The position numbers and the translations under genes are program-made. Source: an uncultured Caulobacterales bacterium (GTDB taxonomy: Bacteria > Pseudomonadota > Alphaproteobacteria > Caulobacterales > Caulobacteraceae). Taken from it: a stretch of DNA of 64,000 bases. The stretch spans positions 62,001 to 126,000 of the forward strand of contig CAISEP010000017.1 in NCBI GenBank assembly GCA_903884425.1. Reading direction: 5' to 3'. The notes under the pieces are model-generated. The model did no database searches. It saw only the letters and a list, made by a program, of their open reading frames with translations, and was not told the DNA's origin. Shown here one piece after another: positions 1 to 7,674 of this stretch (positions are counted from its first letter, which is position 1; each line of letters opens with the position of its first letter).

Positions 1-1
1 G

Positions 2-757
2 GTCATCAGCGGCGTGGTGCCGGTGGTGAACCTGCTGGGTCTGATGCCGGGGGAGCTGAAGCTGAACGGCCCGGTCATGGCCGACATCTATCTCGGCCGG
101 ATCACCCACTGGGACGATCCCCGGCTGATCGCCCTCAATCCCCATGTGGCCCTGCCCCACGCCCCCATCCAGCTGGTGCACCGGGCGGACGGGGCGGCCA
201 CGACGCTGGCCTTCACCACCTATCTGGCGGGGAAGAGCGCGGACTGGAAGGCGAAGATCGGCAGCGGGCTTGAGGTCGCCTGGCCCAAGGGCGCGGCGGG
301 GGTCGGCAATGCCGGGGTGACGGCCCTGGTCAGCAACACGCCGGGGGCCATCGGCTATGTAACCGCCGCCTTCGCCCGGGAGGCGCATCTCTCAACGGCC
401 CTGCTGCCCGGTGCCAACGGGGCCTTCGTGGCGCCGGACGTCCGCAGCTTTTCCCGCGCCGCCGGATCGGCCGACTTCGCCCGGGCCCCGGCCATGGCGG
501 TCAATCTGATCGACACGCCCGGCCCGGCCTGGCCGATCGTGGTGACGAGCTACGGGCTGGTCCCCCGGCGTGCGGCCTCCGCCACCACGGAAGCGGCGGT
601 GCTGAAGTTCTTCGACTGGGCCTATCGGGCCGGAGATGCCGCCGCCGCGCCGCTGGACTATGTGGCCCTGCCCGCCGGGGTGAAGGCGCAGGTCCGCCGC
701 ACCTGGGCCGGCGAGATCACCGGCCCGGACGGCAAGGCCCTCTATACGCCGAAATAG
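2..757 (+). CDS. PstS-like phosphate ABC transporter substrate-binding protein (5' partial)
   Basis: The gene enters from the left edge, so the signal peptide and first lobe are missing. The visible part reads like PstS: a PVVN-LLGLMPGELKL stretch, then GPVMADIYLGRITHWDDPRL, then an IGYV segment. PstS is the periplasmic protein that delivers phosphate to PstCAB. The usual phosphate-binding loop R-S-D-G-S-G-T is here R-A-D-G-A-A-T (nt 182-202), so the Ser and Gly that normally ligand phosphate are both Ala. It may bind with altered affinity or bind another oxyanion. It ends 24 bp before a convergent SDR gene. No other pst gene is visible because the sequence stops here. Confidence 0.8.
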   Translation, partial: VISGVVPVVNLLGLMPGELKLNGPVMADIYLGRITHWDDPRLIALNPHVALPHAPIQLVHRADGAATTLAFTTYLAGKSADWKAKIGSGLEVAWPKGAAGVGNAGVTALVSNTPGAIGYVTAAFAREAHLSTALLPGANGAFVAPDVRSFSRAAGSADFARAPAMAVNLIDTPGPAWPIVVTSYGLVPRRAASATTEAAVLKFFDWAYRAGDAAAAPLDYVALPAGVKAQVRRTWAGEITGPDGKALYTPK

Positions 758-781
758 GACCGGCGCACGGGGGCCGTCGCC

Positions 782-1591
782 TCAGCTCGTGCCCACCACG
801 CCGCCGTCGCAGGCGATCACCTGGCCCACCACGAACTCCCCTGCGCGGGAGCTGAGGAACAGGGCCAGACCCGCAATGTCCTCCGGCGTGCCGACCCGGC
901 CGCTGGGGTTGCGCTTGCCCACCAGGTCCCAGTCCACATCCTCCGTCGCGCCGCCGAAGCCGACGCCGGTGGACAGCATCCAGGTCGGGAACGGGCCCGG
1001 CGCAATGGCGTTGCACAGGATGTGCTCCCCCGTCAGGTGCGAGGCGAGGAACCGGGTCAGGTGATGCACCGCGGCCTTGGAGGCCCCGTAGGAGAAGGTG
1101 GAGAAGGCGGCGGACTTCAGCCCGTCGATGGAGCCGATATTGATCACCCGCGCCGGATGGTCCTCGCCCGCGGCGGCGCGCAGCTGGGGCAGCAGCTTCT
1201 GGGTCAGGAAGAAGACGCCCTTCACATTGGTGTCCATCACCTTGTCCCAGCCTGCCTCGGGGAACTCCTCCAAGGGCGCGCCCCAGGCGGCCCCGGCATT
1301 GTTGATCAGCACGTCGAGACGGGTTTCCAGGGCCGAGAACTGGGCGGCCAGGGAGGTGCAGCCCTCCACCGTCGAGAGGTCGGCCGGCAGGGCGACGACC
1401 TCGCCGCCATAGGTCTCCATCAGCCGCTTCGCCGTCTGGTCGCAGGCCGCGGCCTTGCGGGAGGAGATGTAGACCTTGGCCCCGTTGGCCAGGAAGCCCG
1501 CCGCCAGCATCTCGCCGATCCCGCGGGACCCGCCGGTGATCAGGACGACCTTGTCCTTGACGGAAAACAGGTTCTGGAAACTCGGTGTCAT
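782..1591 (-). CDS. SDR-family oxidoreductase (RhlG/FabG-like)
   Basis: A 269-residue classical short-chain dehydrogenase/reductase, NAD(P)-dependent and probably cytosolic. The Rossmann cofactor motif TGGSRGIG is at about residues 19-26, NNAG at 97-100, the catalytic Ser in NIGSIDG at about 154, and the YGASK pair Tyr168/Lys172. The AIAPGPFPTWM stretch and the C-terminal GQVIACDGG are typical of the 3-oxoacyl-reductase/RhlG-like branch; the substrate cannot be read from sequence. It stands alone, convergent with the pstS-like gene and divergent from the sulfatase (178 bp between starts). Confidence 0.85.
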   Translation of the reverse strand: MTPSFQNLFSVKDKVVLITGGSRGIGEMLAAGFLANGAKVYISSRKAAACDQTAKRLMETYGGEVVALPADLSTVEGCTSLAAQFSALETRLDVLINNAGAAWGAPLEEFPEAGWDKVMDTNVKGVFFLTQKLLPQLRAAAGEDHPARVINIGSIDGLKSAAFSTFSYGASKAAVHHLTRFLASHLTGEHILCNAIAPGPFPTWMLSTGVGFGGATEDVDWDLVGKRNPSGRVGTPEDIAGLALFLSSRAGEFVVGQVIACDGGVVGTS

Positions 1592-1769
1592 GCGGGACGT
1601 TCCTCGGATGTGTCAGCGTTGTCTCCAGCCTAGAGACTGCGCCCCGGGACGAGAAGCAAAACCTGCCGGGGCGACACAGGCGGTTGACGGGGTTCGCCGC
1701 GCCGCGCGATCATGCCGCCAACCCGATGCGGGCTGCACGTCACCGGGACATCAGGGAAGGACCGCCCCC

Positions 1770-3143
1770 ATGGACCGTCGCGCACTGCTCCTCGGCGTCT
1801 CTGCCCTTCTGGCGTCGCCGGCGGTGGCACCGCCCGCCCTCGCCGCCCCGGCCGGCCGCCCGCCGAACTTCATCGTCATCCTGTGCGACGACCTGGGCTA
1901 TGGGGACGTCAGCCTCGACGGCCGCGGGCCCATACCGACCCCGAATCTCGCCCGGATGGCGCGGGAGGGGGTGACGCTCACCGACTATTATGCCCCCGCG
2001 AACCTGTGCACCCCGTCCCGGGCCGGGCTCCTGACCGGCCGCTATCCGGTGCGCACGGGCCTGGGCTACGAGGTGATCATGCAGGCGGACGACCGCGGCC
2101 TGCCCCTGACGGAGGTCACCATCCCCAAGGCGCTGGCCGCGACCCATGTGTCCGGCCTGTTCGGCAAGTGGCACCTGGGACACACGCCCGCCTATTGGCC
2201 GCCGACCCGGCACGGCTTCGACACCTTCTTCGGCATTCCCTACAGCCACGACATGGCCCCCCTGTCCCTGTTCGAGGCCCATGCCGGCGTGGCGGAGGTG
2301 AAGCAGTCCCCGGTGGACTTTCCCACCCTGCAGCAGCAGTTCTATGCCCATGCCGAGGCCTTCATCGAGGCCAACCGCCACCGCCCCTTCTTCGTGGAAC
2401 TGGCGCTGAGCGCACCGCACCTGCCCTCCCACCCGGCGGCGGGCACCGTCACCGACGGACCGGCCGGGCCCTACGGGGCCACGGTCATGGAGATCGACGG
2501 GATCGTCGGGCGACTGATGGACAAGCTGAAGGCGCTCGGGCTCGACCGGGACACCCTGGTGATCTTCACCTCCGACAACGGCCCGTGGTTCGAGGGGTCC
2601 ACCGGCGGCCTGCGGGAGCGCAAGGGCGGCGGGGCCTTCGACGGGGGCTATCGGGTGCCGTTCATCGCCCGCCAGCCCGGCGTCCTGCCCGCGGGGCAGA
2701 AGGTGAACTCCATCGCCATGGGCATCGACATCCTGCCGACCCTGTGCGCCCTGGCCGGGCAGCCCCTGCCGTCGGGGGTGGAGTTGGACGGCAAGGACCT
2801 GTCCGCCGTCCTGACCCGCGGGGCCCCCTCCCCGCACGAGGCGCTGATCCTGTTCGACAACGAGGCCCCCATCGGCATCCGCACCCAGCGGTGGAAATAT
2901 GTGGCAAGCGCCTATTACCGCGGGAACCGCTTCCCCCTCGACAAGCTGGGCTATACTGAGGTGTTCGACGTGGCCGGTGATCCGACGGAGAGCTACAATG
3001 TCGCCGCCGTCCATCCCGAGGTCGCGGCCGAGCTGAAGGCCCGTCTGGCCAGGGCCCATGCGGACTTCGCCCCCTACCGGCATGCGGACATCCCGCCGGT
3101 GTTCAAGCAACTCCACGGCATTCTCGAACACATGCAGGACTGA
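1770..3143 (+). CDS. Formylglycine-dependent sulfatase, exported
   Basis: A 457-residue type I sulfatase (alkaline-phosphatase fold), hydrolysing a sulfate ester of unknown substrate. The modification motif is C80-T-P-S-R, a Cys-type C-x-P-S-R site whose Cys becomes formylglycine, followed by AGLLTGR. Metal ligands D40-D41 sit in ILCDDLGYGD, and a TSDNGPW segment carries the C-terminal Asp/Asn ligands. I chose the ATG at 1770 because it gives a signal sequence (MDRRALLLGVSALL...ALA). The twin Arg followed by hydrophobic residues resembles a Tat signal, which would fit modification before export. The FGE gene starts one base after this stop. With an Arg/Lys-rich disulfide-free core, it could be an arylsulfatase or a glycan sulfatase. 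Confidence 0.9.
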   Translation: MDRRALLLGVSALLASPAVAPPALAAPAGRPPNFIVILCDDLGYGDVSLDGRGPIPTPNLARMAREGVTLTDYYAPANLCTPSRAGLLTGRYPVRTGLGYEVIMQADDRGLPLTEVTIPKALAATHVSGLFGKWHLGHTPAYWPPTRHGFDTFFGIPYSHDMAPLSLFEAHAGVAEVKQSPVDFPTLQQQFYAHAEAFIEANRHRPFFVELALSAPHLPSHPAAGTVTDGPAGPYGATVMEIDGIVGRLMDKLKALGLDRDTLVIFTSDNGPWFEGSTGGLRERKGGGAFDGGYRVPFIARQPGVLPAGQKVNSIAMGIDILPTLCALAGQPLPSGVELDGKDLSAVLTRGAPSPHEALILFDNEAPIGIRTQRWKYVASAYYRGNRFPLDKLGYTEVFDVAGDPTESYNVAAVHPEVAAELKARLARAHADFAPYRHADIPPVFKQLHGILEHMQD

Positions 3144-3144
3144 G

Positions 3145-4077
3145 GTGCCGGGCCCCTCCGACGACATGGTGGCCCTGCCCGGCGGACGGTTCCGCATGGG
3201 CTCGGACCGCCACTATGCGGAGGAAGCACCCGTCCGCTGGCAGGAGGTCGCGCCCTTCCGCATCGACCGCACGCCGGTGACCAACCGGGCCTTCGCCGCC
3301 TTCGTGCAGGCGACGGGCCATGTCACCGTGGCGGAGCAGGCCCCGGACCCCGCCCTCTATCCCGGCGTCGATCCCGCGCGGCTGCGGCCCGGCGGCCTGG
3401 TGTTCGGCGCGCGCAAGGGGGTCGCCCGGCCCCGGCACTGGTCCGACTGGTGGCGCTATGTGCAAGGCGCCCAGTGGCGCAAGCCGCAGGGGGAGGCCTC
3501 GGTCTATCGCGGGCGGCTGGACCATCCGGTGGTGCAGGTGGCCCATGCGGACGCCCTGGCCTATGCGCGGTGGGCGGGCAAGGACCTGCCGACGGAGGCG
3601 GAATTCGAGTACGCCGCCCGGGGCGGGCTGGACGGCGCGACCTATGCCTGGGGGGACGACCGTCGCCCCGGCGGGCGGATCATGGCCAACCACTGGACCG
3701 GGAGTTTTCCACAGGCCCCGGCGGCGGAGCACGGCTTTCGCGGCACCTCCCCGGTGGGGTCCTTCCCGGCCAATGACTTCGGCCTGCACGACCTGATCGG
3801 CAATGTCTGGGAATGGACGAAGGACTACTGGAAGGGCTCGCACGACGCGGCGGCCTGCTGCGGCATCGACCCGGCGGTGGCGAGCCGGGACCCCGATCTG
3901 CCGGGGATCAGCCTGCCCCGGCGGGTGGTCAAGGGCGGCTCGCACCTTTGCCACGAAAGCTATTGCGACCGTTACCGACCCGCGGCCCGCCAGCCGCAGA
4001 TGGAGGACACGGCCACCAGCCACATCGGCTTTCGCTGCGTCGTCCGGGACGCGGCGGGGGCGGTGGCGAATGGTTAA
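3145..4077 (+). CDS. Formylglycine-generating enzyme (SUMF1/FGE family)
   Basis: A 310-residue FGE that oxidises the sulfatase active-site Cys to formylglycine with copper and O2. It opens with the family LPGGRFRMGS motif, then PTEAEFEYAARGG, NVWEW (about 220-224) and VVKGGSHLCHESYCDRYRPAAR. The two catalytic Cys are at about 269 and 274 and match the C-H-x-S-Y-C pair of true FGEs, so it is not one of the family members lacking the cysteines. There is no signal peptide, so it should act in the cytoplasm. The GTG at 3145 overlaps nothing and lies 1 bp after the sulfatase stop; an in-frame ATG at 3166 is an alternative. It is translationally coupled to its presumed client. Confidence 0.92.
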   Translation: MPGPSDDMVALPGGRFRMGSDRHYAEEAPVRWQEVAPFRIDRTPVTNRAFAAFVQATGHVTVAEQAPDPALYPGVDPARLRPGGLVFGARKGVARPRHWSDWWRYVQGAQWRKPQGEASVYRGRLDHPVVQVAHADALAYARWAGKDLPTEAEFEYAARGGLDGATYAWGDDRRPGGRIMANHWTGSFPQAPAAEHGFRGTSPVGSFPANDFGLHDLIGNVWEWTKDYWKGSHDAAACCGIDPAVASRDPDLPGISLPRRVVKGGSHLCHESYCDRYRPAARQPQMEDTATSHIGFRCVVRDAAGAVANG

Positions 4078-4155
4078 TAGAATGCTAACAATAATGATCG
4101 CATCCTATCGGAACACGGGTGCCCACCTGCGGCCCCCCGCGAAAGGCCCTCGCCC

Positions 4156-4623
4156 ATGACCCAGGTTGTCCACAGCTATGCCCCCGAGATCGAGGCCAGT
4201 CTGGAAGCCGTCGCCGAGCGGGGAATCGACCCGACGGCGGCCATCTACGAGCGGCTGTTCCAGGCCCATCCGGAGCTGAAGCCCCTGTTCTGGCGGGACG
4301 ACAACGGGGCCATCCGGGGCGAGATGCTGGCCCGGGTGTTCGAGGCCATCCTCGATTTCATCGGCGACCGGCGCTATTCCGACCACATGATCAGCACCGA
4401 AATGATCACCCACGAGGGCTATGACGTCCCGCGGGAAGCCTTCTCGACCTTCTTCGCCAATGTCGGCGAGGGGCTGAAGGACGTGCTGGGCCCGGACTGG
4501 ACCCCGGGCTACGAGACCGCCTGGACGGAGATGCTGGCCGATATCGATCACTTCGCCCGCCACACCCCCCGGTCGGACGTGATCACCCCGGCCCGGGAAA
4601 CCGACGGCCGCTGGCGGAGCTAG
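4156..4623 (+). CDS. Single-domain globin
   Basis: A 155-residue heme globin of the flavohemoglobin-like single-domain type. Helices match the pattern: YERLFQAHPELKPLF early (CD/E region), then an F-helix with THEGYDV, where H86 is the likely proximal ligand, then a G/H region (VGEGLKDVLGPDWTPGYETAWTEML). No reductase domain follows, so it depends on separate electron donors. Such proteins bind O2 or NO and may act in NO detoxification or O2 sensing. It sits 78 bp after the FGE gene in the same direction and could be cotranscribed, though no functional link is evident. Confidence 0.8.
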   Translation: MTQVVHSYAPEIEASLEAVAERGIDPTAAIYERLFQAHPELKPLFWRDDNGAIRGEMLARVFEAILDFIGDRRYSDHMISTEMITHEGYDVPREAFSTFFANVGEGLKDVLGPDWTPGYETAWTEMLADIDHFARHTPRSDVITPARETDGRWRS

Positions 4624-4665
4624 ACACCGGCTGGCGCAGTCCGGCCAATCGGCTATAGAGCCCGC

Positions 4666-5568
4666 ATGACCCGTCCCGACGCCCGCACTGCCACCCTTGC
4701 CTTTGCCATGGCCGTGGTGGGGATCGGCCTCTATTCGGTGATGGACGCCCTGATGAAGGGGCTGTCCATCGGCATCGGGGCTTATAATGCCGCCCTCTGG
4801 CGGTCCCTGGCCGGTGTCGCCATGACCGGCACCCTGCTGGCGCTGCGGCGTCCGAGACGCCCGCCCCGGGCGGTCCTGAGGATCCACGCGATCCGGGGGG
4901 TGAATGCGGCGCTGCTGGTGGTGGCCTTCTTCTGGGGGGTGAGCCGGCTGCCCCTGGCCGAGGGGATCGCCCTGTCCTTCATCGCCCCGCTGATCACCCT
5001 CTATCTGGCCGCGGTGCTGCTGGGGGAGACCATCACCCGCTGGGCGGTGATCTCGTCGGTCATCGGCCTCGTCGGCGTGGGGGTCATCCTGGCCGGTCGC
5101 CTGGGCGGCCACCACCGGCCCGACGCGGCGCTGGGGGCCGTCGCCATCCTGTTTTCGGCCGTCTGCTACAGCTACAACCTGATCCTCCAGCGCCAGCAGG
5201 CCCAGCTGGCCTCGCCGGAGGAGAGCGCCTTCTTCGGCACGGCGATCATGAGCGCGGTGCTGCTGCTGTTCGCCCCGTTTGCCGCCCGGGTGCCGCCCCT
5301 GAGCCAGGTGCCCGCCATCCTCGGCAGTGCGGCCTTCGCGTCGGCAGCCTTCATCGCCCTGTCCTGGGCCTATGCCCGGGCAGAGACCAAGGTGCTGGTG
5401 GTGGTGGAGTACACCGCCTTCCTGTGGGCCGCGGCCTTCGGCTTCCTGATGTTCGCAGAGCCGCTCACCCCCGCCACCCTGGCCGGTGCCGCACTCATCG
5501 TGCTGGGCTGCCTCCTGTCCGCCTGGCACGAGCGGTCGCACCAGCCCAGTGCGGAGCTGGGCATCTGA
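4666..5568 (+). CDS. EamA/DMT-family transporter
   Basis: A 300-residue inner-membrane protein with about ten hydrophobic segments arranged as two EamA repeats, typical of drug/metabolite transporters (amino acid or S-adenosylmethionine exporters and similar). The first repeat starts with MAVVGIGLYSVMDALMKGL; the second ends in LAGAALIVLGCLLSAW. The substrate is not predictable. It follows the globin by 42 bp on the same strand and is convergent with pbpC, whose stop is 18 bp away. Confidence 0.85.
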   Translation: MTRPDARTATLAFAMAVVGIGLYSVMDALMKGLSIGIGAYNAALWRSLAGVAMTGTLLALRRPRRPPRAVLRIHAIRGVNAALLVVAFFWGVSRLPLAEGIALSFIAPLITLYLAAVLLGETITRWAVISSVIGLVGVGVILAGRLGGHHRPDAALGAVAILFSAVCYSYNLILQRQQAQLASPEESAFFGTAIMSAVLLLFAPFAARVPPLSQVPAILGSAAFASAAFIALSWAYARAETKVLVVVEYTAFLWAAAFGFLMFAEPLTPATLAGAALIVLGCLLSAWHERSHQPSAELGI

Positions 5569-5586
5569 GCGGAGACAAGGACCGGC

Positions 5587-7674
5587 CTACTTCACCCGGA
5601 CCGACGCCGTGGCCCGCCGCCCGCGACCATCGATGACCACCAGCCGGTAGAAGCCCGGCCCGGCCGGATGCCAGACCGGCGGCCCACCGGCGATCCCCGG
5701 GGCCAGGGCCTGGCCATCGGCGTACCATCGCAGCCCCTCCCCCCGCGCCGTGAGGGCAAAGCCCCGCGCCGTGGGGCCGAAGCCGTCCGCCAGCAGGGCC
5801 GCGCCGTCCGGGGGAAACAGCACCTGCGGACCGCTCTGGGCGGGGTCCACCTGCCGCAGGGCCGCAGGCGCGGTCTGCGGCGTCAGGGCATCGGCCCGGG
5901 TGGTCTCGCCGCTCAGGAGGTCGAACACCTGGAACAGCAAGGGCAGGGCCGCCTCCCGCCCCGTCAGTCCCGGCCGGGCCCCGCCATCGGGCCGCCCGGT
6001 CCAGACCAGCACGGTCCAGCGGTCCCCGACCCCCGCCGCCACCGCATCGCGAAAGCCGTAGGAGGTCCCCGTCTTGAAGGCCAGGCGCGGGGCCCCGGCA
6101 CTGAGCTGCGGCGGCGCGCGGCCGGGGGGCGGCGGGGCTTCCCGCAGGATGTCCAGCACCTGCCTGGCCGCCGAGGCCGACACCAGCCGTGCCCCCGGCA
6201 ACAGGGGCGACAGGGCGGCGTCGGCCTCCGTCCAGCTGAGGGGCTTGGCCACCCCGCCGTCCCCGAGGGCGGCATAGAGCACCGCCAGGTCCCGCAAGGT
6301 GATCCCCTCCCCGCCCAGGGCCAGGGCCAGGCCCGGGTCCGCCAGCCCGTCCCGGGGGCGCACGATCCGCACGCCTGCCCCCTGCAGCCGATGCTCGAAG
6401 GCGGCGGGGCCCAGCCGCGCCATCAGGGCCACGGCGGGCACGTTCAGGGAGTTGGCCAGGGCCTCCCGGGCCGTCACCTCCCCATGGAAGCTGCGATCGA
6501 AGTTCTCCGGCTCGTAGCCCTCATAGGCCACCTTCTGGTCGACGAGGCGGGTCTCCGGGGCGGCCAGCCCCTGCTCGAAGGCGAAGGCATAGAGGAACGG
6601 CTTCAGCGACGATCCGGGGGAGCGCAGGGCCCGGGTGGAATCGATCCACGCCCCGCCGCCCGCCCGGGCACTGGCGGAGACGGCGGCACGGACGCTGCGG
6701 GTTCCCGTCTCAAGCACCAGGATCGCCGCGGCGGTGTGGCTGCCCTGCCCCGCCGCGGTCTGGGCCGCCAGGCTCTCCAGCCGCGCCTGCAGACCGGCGT
6801 CCAGGGTGGAGACCACGGTGGGCCGGTCCCCGGTGGCGCTGCGGGCGATCTCGCCGCTGACCGCCCAGGCGCGGACGGGAAAGCCGCTGCGCCGGGGCAC
6901 GGGCGTCTCCGATGCCTCCCGCGCCGCCGTGGGGCTGATCAGACCCCGGGCCGCCAGTCGCCGCAGCACCCGGTTCCGCGCCAGCCGGGCGGCCTCCGGG
7001 TGACGGTCCGGACGCCGCGCCTCGGGGGCCTGAGGCAGGGCGATCAGCAGGGCCTGCTCGGCATCGGTCAGGTGAGTGGGCTCATGGCCGAAATAGGCCA
7101 GCGACGCGGCCCGCACCCCCTCCAGATTGCCGCCATAGGGGGCAAGGGTCAGATAATCCGCCAGCACGCCCGACTTGCCGAGGCGCAGCTGCAGGCCGAT
7201 GGCGCGGACGGCCTCCAGCAGCTTGAAGCGCATCGCCCTTGGATGGGGATCGAGACGCCGGGCCAGCTGCATGGTGAGGGTCGAGCCGCCGGACCGGATC
7301 CGACCCGCCGACAGGTCCGTCGCCGCCGCCCGGGCAATGGCCACCGGATCGACCCCCGGATGCCACCAGAAGCGGTTGTCCTCCATGGCCACCAACCGGT
7401 CGATGAACTGCCGGTCCGTGCGGTCGAGGTCCGCGCGAAGACGCCAGCGCCCCCCGTCCGTCGGAACGGCCCTCAGCCACACTCCCTGCCGGTCGACAAC
7501 CACGGGGGAGGCGTGCTGCAACTTGTCCAGGGGCAGGGACAACAGGAACCCGCCGACCAGGTCCGCCAGCACGAGCCCGACCGCCAGTCCCGCCATCTGC
7601 CGCCGGTCCAGCCGGGCCGGAAGGGGGAGCCGCGGCCAGCGCCCCCGCCGCGCCCCGGCGGTCTCCCCGGTCAT
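5587..7674 (-). CDS. pbpC: Penicillin-binding protein 1C
   Basis: A 695-residue bifunctional peptidoglycan synthase, class A, PBP1C type. One N-terminal transmembrane helix (about 28-48) anchors it in the inner membrane. The glycosyltransferase domain shows the EDNRFWWHPGVD motif (catalytic Glu98) and GGSTLTMQLAR. The transpeptidase domain has the SSLK motif in PGSSLKPFLYAF, SLN, and KTGTSYGFRDA. A C-terminal beta domain of PBP1C type (LFPPDGA ... VVIDGRGRRATASVRV) ends the protein. Its ATG overlaps the stop of the alpha-2-macroglobulin gene by 4 bp, the same order as yfhM-pbpC in enterobacteria. The pair is thought to defend the periplasm and repair peptidoglycan after attack. Confidence 0.95.
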   Translation of the reverse strand: MTGETAGARRGRWPRLPLPARLDRRQMAGLAVGLVLADLVGGFLLSLPLDKLQHASPVVVDRQGVWLRAVPTDGGRWRLRADLDRTDRQFIDRLVAMEDNRFWWHPGVDPVAIARAAATDLSAGRIRSGGSTLTMQLARRLDPHPRAMRFKLLEAVRAIGLQLRLGKSGVLADYLTLAPYGGNLEGVRAASLAYFGHEPTHLTDAEQALLIALPQAPEARRPDRHPEAARLARNRVLRRLAARGLISPTAAREASETPVPRRSGFPVRAWAVSGEIARSATGDRPTVVSTLDAGLQARLESLAAQTAAGQGSHTAAAILVLETGTRSVRAAVSASARAGGGAWIDSTRALRSPGSSLKPFLYAFAFEQGLAAPETRLVDQKVAYEGYEPENFDRSFHGEVTAREALANSLNVPAVALMARLGPAAFEHRLQGAGVRIVRPRDGLADPGLALALGGEGITLRDLAVLYAALGDGGVAKPLSWTEADAALSPLLPGARLVSASAARQVLDILREAPPPPGRAPPQLSAGAPRLAFKTGTSYGFRDAVAAGVGDRWTVLVWTGRPDGGARPGLTGREAALPLLFQVFDLLSGETTRADALTPQTAPAALRQVDPAQSGPQVLFPPDGAALLADGFGPTARGFALTARGEGLRWYADGQALAPGIAGGPPVWHPAGPGFYRLVVIDGRGRRATASVRVK

